From a virus, in the IMG/VR virus record IMGVR_UViG_3300032235_000623, positions 44,850 to 108,849 of that record: a stretch of DNA of 64,000 nt; one strand, 5' to 3'. The notes under the pieces are model-generated. The model was not told the DNA's origin, made no database searches, and worked only from the letters and a program-made list of their open reading frames with translations. A program made the translations under genes and the position numbers. Numbering within the stretch: the stretch's first letter is position 1; every line of letters begins with the position of its first letter. Of this stretch, positions 46,315 through 55,081 are shown piece after piece.

Positions 46315-46974
46315 ATGAAAGCAAAACAAAATTTTTGGTCAGCGCTATACGAAAGGTCACAGCCTAAAATGATGTACTTACCTAACATACTAGATGACAA
46401 ATGTGTTTATTTTAGAAATACAATTTCAGAGCCACATAAACTAATAGAGTTTATTGAAGAGTGCGAAAACGATAAGTCTACTCATAAATATATATCAAAC
46501 TGGGCGAGTCTTAGTAACGGAGTAGAATTTAAAAAGTTTTTATTAGAAGATGGTGAAATGTCTGAAAGAATGAAGCAGAAAGTTCTATATATTTACAATA
46601 GCTTTCAGGCAGGAATTAATTATTGCAAAGAACACTATTCTAATTTTGCAATGAAGGATACAACATCAACAAAACCACTGTATCTTTTTAAGTCAAAGCC
46701 ATTAAGTAGTGTTCAAAGAGATCAAGAGTATAGTATTCCTTCAGGCCCAGAGTCTGTGTCAGTTTACCTAATGATGAATACAGAGGCAGATGGTAGAGCT
46801 TTTTGCGTAAACAAAGAAAGAAGCATCTACATATATCCTGAGCCTTGGAGCATAATTATGATTCCAGATAATCTTTCTCATTCAGAAGGAATTAATGCCA
46901 ATAATGATTTGTATTACTTAAAAACAAAGTTTGAGTTAGGTCCAGAAAAGCTGCAATGCAGTAATCTGCTATAA
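46315..46974 (+). CDS. Degenerate 2OG-oxygenase-like protein
   Basis: The 219-residue product keeps the strand order of its neighbours (PGPESVSVYLMMNTEADGRAFC, then EPWSIIMIPDNLSHSEG) but the first iron ligand is lost: the HxD position reads Gln134-Arg-Asp136. His189 remains. It is probably inactive, acting as a binding or scaffold subunit, or is decaying. Open reading frame is intact. Confidence 0.65.
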   Translation: MKAKQNFWSALYERSQPKMMYLPNILDDKCVYFRNTISEPHKLIEFIEECENDKSTHKYISNWASLSNGVEFKKFLLEDGEMSERMKQKVLYIYNSFQAGINYCKEHYSNFAMKDTTSTKPLYLFKSKPLSSVQRDQEYSIPSGPESVSVYLMMNTEADGRAFCVNKERSIYIYPEPWSIIMIPDNLSHSEGINANNDLYYLKTKFELGPEKLQCSNLL

Positions 46975-46975
46975 T
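46970..46975 (+). promoter_or_regulatory. -10 box TATAAT, leaderless start
   Basis: TATAAT overlaps the preceding stop and lies six bases before the ATG at 46982. Confidence 0.6.
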
Positions 46976-46981
46976 AAAACT

Positions 46982-48664
46982 ATGTCTTATTCCAGAAACG
47001 TATTAAAAGATTACCCTATTGGGTTTTGGGAGCTTTCCGAAAATGCCTTAGACGGCTCTGGCTGCGGTAATGACGCAGTGGTTTCTGGAACGCATTATAT
47101 AGATGGATTTAGCCTTCATCCTTCAATTGGTGGGTATACAAGAATTAAAGGAAACTCTTATGTTTCCATGCCAATAGATAAAGATTACTATTCGGATACA
47201 AACCTTCCACCAATTGCAAACTCTTCAAGCTCCAGAAATGAATTTTCTTTAGAGCTTTGGTTTAAAGCAGAAGATAACCTTATTAGTGAAACTCCTTTAT
47301 TCGCAGATGTAAATGCAGATACGGGTATATTCTACGAGCAGGGAAATATTATTTTTAAGGTTGAAGGAGAATCTGTAGAGTATACGCTAACAGAGATCAA
47401 CAGAGCACATCATGTAGTTGGTGTATATTCTGGCAATGATATATCAATATTCATCAATGGCGATATTGCAGCAAATAAAATTTTAAATAGCTTCAGGTTT
47501 AGCTCTGAAGATGTTGATTTTCAGGTTGGTCCAGTAGTAGATAGCAATGCCTCATTTCTAGTAAATGGGGTAGCTGTATATAGATATGCACTTAGCCTAA
47601 ATCAAATATATGATCATTTTTATCAGGTAAACAATATTCCGCCAATTCAAATTGCTGATCCAGACAACGGATTTATATTCCAGATCAAGAATAGCGCAAG
47701 TGGGAAAAGGTTTACATTTGATTACCCAATAAATAAAAATTGGTCAGACGTTGTAGAAAGCCCTGTAGAATTTAATGATGCTAAAGGGTATGTAGAACTA
47801 GGCAAAGCGGACGGGGAAGTCTCTAAGGAGCTCCTAGACGTTATATCAGTACCTTCTATTGAAGAGTACGAACACTCTATTATAGAGTGGGTTGGAGATA
47901 ATGGGGTATCCGTAAAGATATCACAAAATAATGTTGACTTTTATGACTGTATAAATGGAATGCCTTTACCAATTCAAGATAATACTAAATCTATTATTTA
48001 TTTAAAGATAATATTCCAATCATCTAATGCACAAAGATTTAATCCAAGACTATATTCATTATCCATTTCTTTCTTTAATGGATTAAGGCTGTACGCATCT
48101 AATAGTGCTGACTACATATCCTCTTCTTCTACGGGAGGAAGTGACTTTGGTTTCACGTGGAACAATTGGCCAATTCTTTCAAGATATAGCCTTAATGGTT
48201 TAAGGGCAGGATCAGAGTTTAGCATTTATACAGATAAGGACGTATATTCCCTTGAGATGTTCTACACACCAACCGAATTGTCTGAGAGCTCATTATTTGA
48301 CCAGCTATCCTGGAACGGGGCGGGAGCCCTAAGCAAATCAAACATCCTAGCCCTATATATCAATGGAGAAGATAAGACATCAGAAACCTCAGTATCTGGC
48401 TTATTTATACCTGGAGAGATATATCACGTAGTAGCAGTATTAAATAATTCAATGACAGGGGAGATTGTCTTCAATGGGGACAATGAGGCCCTATATCAAT
48501 ACATTACGATATATGAGAGCCAATTGAGTTCAGGTACTGCCCAGGCTCATTATGAGTTGTATACTAATAGTGTCTCTACTATTGCCGACGGCTCGTCACT
48601 TGCACTGACAGAAAACTCTGTAAATTACTACAATAATGATTGGGTTGTAATACAAAGCATATAA
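46982..48664 (+). CDS. LamG/concanavalin-like structural protein
   Basis: The 560-residue product begins YPIGFWELSENALDGSGCGNDAVVSGTH, then FSLELWFKAEDN and HHVVGVYSGNDISIFING. This is the core of a LamG-like carbohydrate-binding jelly roll (about 1-215). A second beta domain of similar type is near 370-510. It likely binds glycans on the host surface as a virion tip or decoration protein. Confidence 0.78.
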   Translation: MSYSRNVLKDYPIGFWELSENALDGSGCGNDAVVSGTHYIDGFSLHPSIGGYTRIKGNSYVSMPIDKDYYSDTNLPPIANSSSSRNEFSLELWFKAEDNLISETPLFADVNADTGIFYEQGNIIFKVEGESVEYTLTEINRAHHVVGVYSGNDISIFINGDIAANKILNSFRFSSEDVDFQVGPVVDSNASFLVNGVAVYRYALSLNQIYDHFYQVNNIPPIQIADPDNGFIFQIKNSASGKRFTFDYPINKNWSDVVESPVEFNDAKGYVELGKADGEVSKELLDVISVPSIEEYEHSIIEWVGDNGVSVKISQNNVDFYDCINGMPLPIQDNTKSIIYLKIIFQSSNAQRFNPRLYSLSISFFNGLRLYASNSADYISSSSTGGSDFGFTWNNWPILSRYSLNGLRAGSEFSIYTDKDVYSLEMFYTPTELSESSLFDQLSWNGAGALSKSNILALYINGEDKTSETSVSGLFIPGEIYHVVAVLNNSMTGEIVFNGDNEALYQYITIYESQLSSGTAQAHYELYTNSVSTIADGSSLALTENSVNYYNNDWVVIQSI

Positions 48665-48727
48665 TTTTGTCATTAGGTGTGACAAGATATGGACTTTAGC
48701 ACTATAAAGTGGTAGAATAGTCAACAT

Positions 48728-49075
48728 ATGGATATCAAAAGAACTGGTTTTAAAATCAATGATCACGAGACAACCCTCGGAATATATGTCTGGGAAATGC
48801 CAGATGGACGCTGGATTGGCGACGATGACGGAAACTTTCTTTCTATAACTGCAAAAGAAGGCAATAGAGAAAGAATGAATTTGTTAGCAGATGCTGTTAG
48901 GTCTTACGGAATCTACGAAGGCAAGCCAAAGTTCCTTTCTGGCAGAAGAAAGATTGATGACGAAGAATTTGAGTATCAGCAACAAAGATTAAGATGGGGC
49001 CTAACTCCAGATCCTTTGGACATCGGAGTTTATAAAGATGAAATGAAGGCTCTAAAGAATAGCGGTGGAAAATGA
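48728..49075 (+). CDS. Conserved small protein before port portal
   Basis: The 115-residue product (MDIKRTGFKINDHETTLGIYVWEMPDGRWIGDDDGNFLSI...) is alpha/beta and acidic. TAGAAT (48713-48718) lies nine bases upstream. Its stop overlaps the portal start, so it may assist portal or packaging. Family not named. Confidence 0.6.
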   Translation: MDIKRTGFKINDHETTLGIYVWEMPDGRWIGDDDGNFLSITAKEGNRERMNLLADAVRSYGIYEGKPKFLSGRRKIDDEEFEYQQQRLRWGLTPDPLDIGVYKDEMKALKNSGGK

Positions 49076-50655
49076 TAGAATTTGAAGACGACATGGGTAG
49101 CTCTAACGAAGTAGAAATAACAAACACTTCTGACTGGATGAAGTTTTCTTCTGCACCAGTTCAGAAAACAAATGATCCGTTCCGTGTAGAGAATGACGAC
49201 CTGCTAAAGATTTCTGGAATCTCTCCAACCTTCAGAAGAAAAGTAAGTAGAGATTTACAAAAACGATTTGCAGGAATTGACGGTGCTGAAACTCAGCAAA
49301 ACCTACTTCAGCAAGCGGTAACTGGCTATGCAATGTTTGATTTGGTTGAGCCACCGTACAACCTAGAGTACCTATCTTCAATTTATGAAATTTCCCCATA
49401 TAATTACGCTGCTATTAATGCCAAGGTTGCAAACATTGTTGGCTTAGGTTTTGATTTTATTGAGAGCAGAAAAACAAACGATGCTTTGGATGAAATTGAA
49501 GATGATAAGCAATTAGAAAGAGCAAGAAGAAAGCTTAGTAGAATCAGACAAGATCTTCATGAGTGGCTGGAAGATTGTAACGAAGAAGAAACATTTAAAG
49601 AAACATTAATAAAGTTCTACACCGATGTAGAAGCAACAGGAAACGGGTACTTAGAAATAGGTAGAACCACATCTGGAAAGATTGGTTATATTGGACATAT
49701 TCCAGCAAAGACAATGAGAGTTCGTCGTCTTCGTGACGGATTTATTCAGTTGCTTTATGGAAAGGCAGTTTACTTTAGAAACTTTGGAGATCAGGAAACA
49801 CCAAATCCGATTGCAGGTGGATTAGATAGACCTAACGAAATTATTCATTTAAAGAAGTACACTCCAAAGAATAACTATTATGGAATTCCAGATATCATTG
49901 CTGCACAGAATGCGATGGCAGGTAATGAATTTGCTGGAAAGTACAACTTGGACTATTTTGAAAATAAGGCTGTACCAAGATATATTATTACAGTCAAGGG
50001 TGCAAAGCTTTCATCTGAGTCAGAGAGAAAGCTTCTTGAGTTTTTCCAAGTTGGACTAAAGGGCAAAAATCATAGATCTTTGTATATACCCCTTCCAGCA
50101 GACTCACCAGATTCTAAGGTTGAATTTAAGATGGAGCCAATTGAGGCGGGTTCACAGGAGTCATCATTTAACGTTTATAGAACTGCAAACAGAGATGAAA
50201 TATTAATGGCTCACAGAACTCCAATTAATAAAATTGGTACACCAGCTGGAGTTAATTTAGCTACAGCAAGAGATGCAGATAAGACTTTTAAAGAGCAGGT
50301 ATGTAGACCAGCTCAAGAAAATCTTGAGAAGAAATTAAATAAAATCATTGAAGAAATGACAGATGCGCTTAAATTAAAATTTAATGAGCTTACTCTTACA
50401 GATGAAGATACTCAGTCAAAAATTGATGAAAGGTATTTGCGTTTCCAGGTTTTGACTCCGAATGAAATTAGACTTAGAATGGGCTTAGTCCCTAGAGAAG
50501 GCGGAGACAGCCCTGTTGACTTACAGGCGCAGGCAGCTGAAGTAAAATCTCAAGCATTACAAACTAGAACTAGAGACCAGGAAAGATCTGCAAATTCCCC
50601 AGATTCTTCAGGAGAAGGTAGAAATGCAAAGGGAGACGGAAGACAGGTCGAGTAG
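49072..50655 (+). CDS. Portal protein
   Basis: The 527-residue product has the layout of actinophage/SPP1-type portals: ISPYNYAAINAKVANIVGLGFDFIE near 110, YLEIGRTTSGKIGYIGHIPAKTMRV near 190, IIHLKKYTPKNNYYGIPDIIAAQNA near 260 and GLVPREGG near the end, with a disordered Arg/Ser C-terminus. It forms the dodecameric DNA channel at the capsid vertex. It precedes the protease and capsid genes. Confidence 0.92.
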   Translation: MIEFEDDMGSSNEVEITNTSDWMKFSSAPVQKTNDPFRVENDDLLKISGISPTFRRKVSRDLQKRFAGIDGAETQQNLLQQAVTGYAMFDLVEPPYNLEYLSSIYEISPYNYAAINAKVANIVGLGFDFIESRKTNDALDEIEDDKQLERARRKLSRIRQDLHEWLEDCNEEETFKETLIKFYTDVEATGNGYLEIGRTTSGKIGYIGHIPAKTMRVRRLRDGFIQLLYGKAVYFRNFGDQETPNPIAGGLDRPNEIIHLKKYTPKNNYYGIPDIIAAQNAMAGNEFAGKYNLDYFENKAVPRYIITVKGAKLSSESERKLLEFFQVGLKGKNHRSLYIPLPADSPDSKVEFKMEPIEAGSQESSFNVYRTANRDEILMAHRTPINKIGTPAGVNLATARDADKTFKEQVCRPAQENLEKKLNKIIEEMTDALKLKFNELTLTDEDTQSKIDERYLRFQVLTPNEIRLRMGLVPREGGDSPVDLQAQAAEVKSQALQTRTRDQERSANSPDSSGEGRNAKGDGRQVE

Positions 50656-50708
50656 TCCTACTCAACCACTATTTGCCTTTTGATATATACCATAATAAAA
50701 TTAAGCAT

Positions 50709-52079
50709 ATGAATATCGAAAAATCTTCTTGGTCTTCTAATGGCGATGCCATTAATTTGTCGGTTCCGTTTACTAAAGTTAACCGTGAGCGTAGAACCGT
50801 ATCTGGATTCGCCACACTAGACAATATTGATCAAACAGGTGATTTGGTTACAGCTGAAGCTAGCCTTGAGGCTTTTGAAAAGTTTAGAGGAAACATTCGT
50901 GAGATGCATGGGCCAAACGCAGTTGGCAAGATGCTATCTTTTAGACCAGAGACTTTTTACAACCCTGAAACAAAAGAGATGCACACTGGCGTCTATGTAG
51001 ATGCATATGTTTCAAAGGGAGCACAAGATACCTGGGAGAAAGTTCTAGATGGAACTCTCTCAGGTTTTTCTATTGGCGGAAAGATTATCGAATCAGATAA
51101 CGAAGTAAATAAATCAACAGGACAATCAGTTAGATTTATTAAAAAGTATGCGTTGCTAGAGTTATCACTTGTTGATTCACCAGCAAACGAATTGTGCAAC
51201 GTATTGTCTATTTCAAAGTCAAATGGACAAATGGTATTTAAAGGTATTGCAGTAGAAACACAAACAGAAAATATTTTTTATTGTGAAGATAGCGATTCAG
51301 TTTTTCTATCTTCAGAAGAAACATTTAGCTCACCAGTAACTGGCAAAGATGCAGTTCTAATTGGTTGGGTTGAAAAGAATGATAGCAACAAGGCTAAAGA
51401 AATAGATAAGATTCTTGATTCGTTTAAGAATTCAAGATTACCGTTGCCTGATACACATATCGCAAAACAGGCAATCGGAGAAGGAGGTAATGAAGTGGAA
51501 AACGTAGAAAATACAGAGACTGTAGAAAAGCTACGGGTGCCAGAGGCTGCTGATAAAGTAGAACCAAAGGAAGAAGCTGCTGCAGTTGCAGAAGTTGAAA
51601 CACCAGTTGCTGAAGAAGCTTCTGCTGACGACTCATCTGAAGATGTTGTCGAAGAAGTAGCTACAGAAGACACTTCTGCCGAAACTCTCGAAAAAGCAGC
51701 CGACGTATCAGAAGTTGAGGTTGATGAACCTGATTTTGCAAAGATGCTCGGTGATCTTAAGGGATTCTTTGCGGAAACTCTTAATAAGGCGTCAGAAACT
51801 AATGCTGCACAGGTAACAGAGATTAAGTCTACTGTTGAAACCTTCAGCAAGAGTGTTGATACAAGAATTTCGGAGTTAGCAGAACAACATACTGCTTTGT
51901 CAAAGGCAGTTGACGAAATAAAGAACACAATCTCTACTGTAGAGAAGCGTGTTGACGCAGTAGAATCAGATACTGCAATTAAGAAGTCCTCAGACCTCGG
52001 CGGGTCTCAGGAGATTACAATCCAAAAGTCTAGATGGAACGGTTCTTTCCTCGGTTCTGTCAATGAACTATTTAACTAA
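50709..52079 (+). CDS. Prohead protease with scaffold-like C-terminus
   Basis: The product (about 456 residues from ATG 50709) has an HK97-type prohead protease domain: VSGFATLDNIDQTGD, EMHGPNAVGK with the catalytic His, SGFSIGGKI and ELSLVDSPAN with the catalytic Ser. A second half (about 250-456) is Glu/Ala-rich coiled coil and likely serves as scaffold before self-cleavage. The in-frame ATG at 50673 is less likely because it lies far from conserved sequence. Confidence 0.9.
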   Translation: MNIEKSSWSSNGDAINLSVPFTKVNRERRTVSGFATLDNIDQTGDLVTAEASLEAFEKFRGNIREMHGPNAVGKMLSFRPETFYNPETKEMHTGVYVDAYVSKGAQDTWEKVLDGTLSGFSIGGKIIESDNEVNKSTGQSVRFIKKYALLELSLVDSPANELCNVLSISKSNGQMVFKGIAVETQTENIFYCEDSDSVFLSSEETFSSPVTGKDAVLIGWVEKNDSNKAKEIDKILDSFKNSRLPLPDTHIAKQAIGEGGNEVENVENTETVEKLRVPEAADKVEPKEEAAAVAEVETPVAEEASADDSSEDVVEEVATEDTSAETLEKAADVSEVEVDEPDFAKMLGDLKGFFAETLNKASETNAAQVTEIKSTVETFSKSVDTRISELAEQHTALSKAVDEIKNTISTVEKRVDAVESDTAIKKSSDLGGSQEITIQKSRWNGSFLGSVNELFN

Positions 52080-52096
52080 AGGTAGGTGAAAATATA

Positions 52097-53155
52097 ATGA
52101 GCAATGAAACATTAGAAAAAGCAGTTGCAGCTAATACAAACGTAGTAGCAAACATGACTGGTTCCGTTGGTGCCGATTCAGGCATCCACGTTGGCTCAGA
52201 GGGTAAAGGTGGTCTTCTCAATCCTGAGCAGTCTGCACGATTCCTCGACTACATGTTCGACGCAACCGTAATCGGTAAAGTGGCTCGTACTGTTCGCATG
52301 AAAGCGGACACCACTGAAATCGATCGCATTGGTGTTGGCGAGAAGCTTATGAAGTTAGCTACTGAGGCAGATAATACTGCATCAAACTCAGCAGTTACAT
52401 TCTCTAAGATCTCTCTTACAACCAAGAAGCTTCGCCTAGATTGGGAACTTTCGACTGAATCTCTTGAAGACAATATCGAAGGTCCAGATCTAGAAGATCA
52501 TATTGCCAGAATGATGGCAACACAGGCAGGTAACGATATTGAGGATGTTCTCCTTAATGGTGATACCTCTCTAACAGGAGATGCACTTTACAAGTCATTC
52601 GATGGTGCTGTTAAGCTTTCAAAGGCTAACGGACACGTTGTTGACGCAGAGGGTGCAGGAATTTCACGTGCTGTATTTAACAGCGCATTGAAGGCACTTC
52701 CACGTAAGTACAAGCAGCGTCGCTCAGACTTAAGATTCCTTTCAGGTTCAAACTTGATCCAGGATTACTTATACTCAGCGTCAGTACTTGGCGATTACGG
52801 CTCAAATAACCCACAGGACATCGCTTCAAGCGTAATCCGTGGTGCAGGCGTACAGCCACTAGGTGGCCCAGCAGGATATGTCGCTCCATTTGCGTTCGGC
52901 ATTCCAGTAGTTGAAGTTCCACTTCTTCCAGAAGCACAGGACGGAGACTACGATGACGCTACAGGTCAGCACGGTGATATTCACTTGACATTCCCAAATA
53001 ACGTTGTTATTGGTATCAAGCGTGACGTCACAGTCTACCGCTTCTTCTGGCCACGTAAGGACTCAATCGAGTACACAATGTATACTCGTGTTGGTGTTCA
53101 AATCGAGCAGGCAGACGCTTGGGTCGTTGTTAAGAACGTAAAGGTTGCTTCCTAA
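52097..53155 (+). CDS. Major capsid protein (HK97 fold)
   Basis: The 352-residue product has an N-terminal arm, GGLLNPEQSARFLDYMFDATVIG, the E-loop region KLRLDWELSTESLEDN, and DVTVYRFFWPRKDSIEYTMYTRVGVQI near the C-terminus, as in actinophage capsids. AGGTAGGTGAAAAT precedes the ATG. A terminator follows. Expected to be the most abundant virion protein; codon usage here is richer in C-ending codons. Confidence 0.92.
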   Translation: MSNETLEKAVAANTNVVANMTGSVGADSGIHVGSEGKGGLLNPEQSARFLDYMFDATVIGKVARTVRMKADTTEIDRIGVGEKLMKLATEADNTASNSAVTFSKISLTTKKLRLDWELSTESLEDNIEGPDLEDHIARMMATQAGNDIEDVLLNGDTSLTGDALYKSFDGAVKLSKANGHVVDAEGAGISRAVFNSALKALPRKYKQRRSDLRFLSGSNLIQDYLYSASVLGDYGSNNPQDIASSVIRGAGVQPLGGPAGYVAPFAFGIPVVEVPLLPEAQDGDYDDATGQHGDIHLTFPNNVVIGIKRDVTVYRFFWPRKDSIEYTMYTRVGVQIEQADAWVVVKNVKVAS

Positions 53156-53180
53156 TTTTTAGGAATTAAACTGCTGAAAG

Positions 53181-53210
53181 GCCCCTAAATTAATTTTTAG
53201 GGGCTTTTCC
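53181..53210 (+). terminator. Rho-independent terminator
   Basis: GCCCCTAAA (53181-53189) pairs with TTTAGGGGC (53196-53204), followed by TTTTCC. It ends the capsid transcript. Confidence 0.9.
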
Positions 53211-53224
53211 TTTTAATCGAGTAA

Positions 53225-53233
53225 TGCTATAAT
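53225..53233 (+). promoter_or_regulatory. Extended -10 TGCTATAAT
   Basis: TGC-TATAAT follows the capsid terminator and precedes the connector genes; the leader holds GGGAG before the ATG at 53259. Confidence 0.55.
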
Positions 53234-53258
53234 TTATTTAAGTAGAATGGGAGATTTT

Positions 53259-53660
53259 ATGTCATTTGAGACATTAAAAGTATCTGAATTAAGAACAGTA
53301 GCCGAAGAATTCGGCGTTGAGACAGAGGGACTAAAAACTAAGTCCGACATAGTTGCAGCGTTAGCTGAAGAGGGAATTACCTGGACATTGTATCAAGATA
53401 CAATTAAAAAGATTGAGGAAGAGTCCGTGCCAGTAGAGCAAGAAGTATTACCTAAGTTTGATTCTACAAAAGAAATTTCTGAGGATCAAGTACTAGTTAG
53501 AATGACAAGAGCTAACTTCAGATACGATATACTAGGTAAGACATTTACAAGAGAACATCCTTTTGTAGCAATGACAAAAGAAGATGCTCAAAAAATTTTT
53601 GATAAGGAGGAGGGCTTTAGACTAGCAACTCCAACAGAAGTTAGAGAGTTTTATAGCTAA
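53259..53660 (+). CDS. SAP-like domain virion/connector protein
   Basis: The 133-residue product starts MSFETLKVSELRTVAEEFGVETEGLKTKSDIVAALAEEG, a SAP/Rho-N-like helix-loop-helix found in small proteins following actinophage capsid genes. GGGAG five bases upstream supports ATG 53259 over 53247. A C-terminal beta part (VRMTRANFRYDILGKTF) follows. Confidence 0.7.
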   Translation: MSFETLKVSELRTVAEEFGVETEGLKTKSDIVAALAEEGITWTLYQDTIKKIEEESVPVEQEVLPKFDSTKEISEDQVLVRMTRANFRYDILGKTFTREHPFVAMTKEDAQKIFDKEEGFRLATPTEVREFYS

Positions 53661-53669
53661 GCCTATACA

Positions 53670-54653
53670 ATGGCAGAGGTATTAAGAAATACAAACTCGC
53701 CAGTTTACCATCAGGTATTCTGGAAAGGTGATGTTTTAGATGCTGACAGTTTACCTGTTGTTTCTTTGTATGACATAACCGAAGACCCATTTAGTGATTC
53801 TCCTGTAGAGAGTTATTACTTGTTAGACATAGACGCAGAAAAAGATGAAACAAATATAGGTCTGTATGCGGTCTATTTGCCTTTACTTTACACATCAGGT
53901 AATGCTACTCTAAGACTTGTATGGAAGTATGAAATAGATGGCGAAGAGGTAGAGTATAGTCATGATGTTTTTATTGTGACTCCATATGCCGATATATATC
54001 AAGCAAGCAGGATGCTGGGGGTTAGCTCAGATCCTTCTGACCCAGATTATAAATCATACAAAGAGCTTGCTGCTGCGGAAAGATATGCAAGAAAGAAAAT
54101 AGAACATGCCACTCGTCAAAAGTTTTATTTGTATAATGAAAAATTTAGAATAGTCGGTTATGGTTCAGACTCTCTTCCGCTTCCCGAAAAGATATTCAGA
54201 TTAAGAAAAATTTACATGAATGACGTATTGATGATTGATAATACTGTCACACCAAATGTAAATAATTTTGGTTTTGATGTTGATATTTCAGAGACAGGAT
54301 TTGCTCTTAGAGTAAATAAGGCTACTCAGCTAGACAACACTGTTTATGTTGCTAACGGAATGGTTCCTCCAACAATACATGACTCATACGGTGTTTTCAG
54401 AAATAACGTGCACTACGATGTTGAAGCAAATTTTGGTTGGAAAAAAGTTCCAGATGAGATAGAGTTAGCGACAATAGAACTCATGAAAGATTTCTTCTCA
54501 AAAGATACCTTATGGAAAAACCAGTATATCAAGAACATAAAGACATTCGACTGGAACTTTGAGTATAACTCAGAAGTATTCTCTGGCACAGGTAATGCTT
54601 ATGCAGATAAGCTAATTTCAGATTATATTTTGGACAAGGTTGAAATAATATAA
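53670..54653 (+). CDS. Head-tail connector (adaptor)
   Basis: The 327-residue product has an N-terminal beta domain and a helical adaptor region: YADIYQASRMLGV...SYKELAAAERYARKKIEHATRQKF, followed by LPLPEKIFRLRKIYMNDVLMID. This is the usual pattern of gp6/gp15-type adaptors. It forms the ring below the portal. Confidence 0.82.
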   Translation: MAEVLRNTNSPVYHQVFWKGDVLDADSLPVVSLYDITEDPFSDSPVESYYLLDIDAEKDETNIGLYAVYLPLLYTSGNATLRLVWKYEIDGEEVEYSHDVFIVTPYADIYQASRMLGVSSDPSDPDYKSYKELAAAERYARKKIEHATRQKFYLYNEKFRIVGYGSDSLPLPEKIFRLRKIYMNDVLMIDNTVTPNVNNFGFDVDISETGFALRVNKATQLDNTVYVANGMVPPTIHDSYGVFRNNVHYDVEANFGWKKVPDEIELATIELMKDFFSKDTLWKNQYIKNIKTFDWNFEYNSEVFSGTGNAYADKLISDYILDKVEII

Positions 54654-55081
54654 TGTCATCTGTAGTTGATGCTGTCCTTTCAATGAAGATGGATATTTAC
54701 AAACAGGTTGACTCACAAGACCCTAATACAGGTGCATTAAAAAAAGAATGGATTTTTGATAGAACTGTAGATTGCCATGCAAAAGGTGTTATTAGTAATT
54801 CTGCAACCTCTAGATCAAGCGATAGGCAAACGTTTGATAACAAATATTCTAATGAACAGGTAATCCAGGTCAGAACATCTGGCAGGGTTACAGCAAGAGA
54901 AAAAGTTACTAATATCAGAAACAGAGAAGGCATCAACATCTGGACTGAAATTAATTTTCCAAGCGACACACCAACTGTTTTTGAAATTGTAGGAACAACG
55001 CCAATTACTGATCCATTTGGAAGAGTGGTAGGATATAATTCTTCTATGAAGAGGTCGGAGAATCAACAAATTGGCATCTAA
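54653..55081 (+). CDS. Head-closure (stopper) protein
   Basis: The 142-residue product lies between adaptor and neck genes and shows the small beta-barrel pattern of stoppers (DPNTGALKKEWIFDRTVDCHAKGV...GTTPITDPFGRVVGYNSSMKR). It probably plugs the portal after packaging. It overlaps the adaptor by one base. Confidence 0.7.
   Translation: MSSVVDAVLSMKMDIYKQVDSQDPNTGALKKEWIFDRTVDCHAKGVISNSATSRSSDRQTFDNKYSNEQVIQVRTSGRVTAREKVTNIRNREGINIWTEINFPSDTPTVFEIVGTTPITDPFGRVVGYNSSMKRSENQQIGI

Noticed and set aside
51278-51928. Long - strand frame over the prohead protease C-terminus
   Set aside because: Shadow of the Glu/Ala-rich scaffold region; Ser/Thr-rich composition and no promoter.
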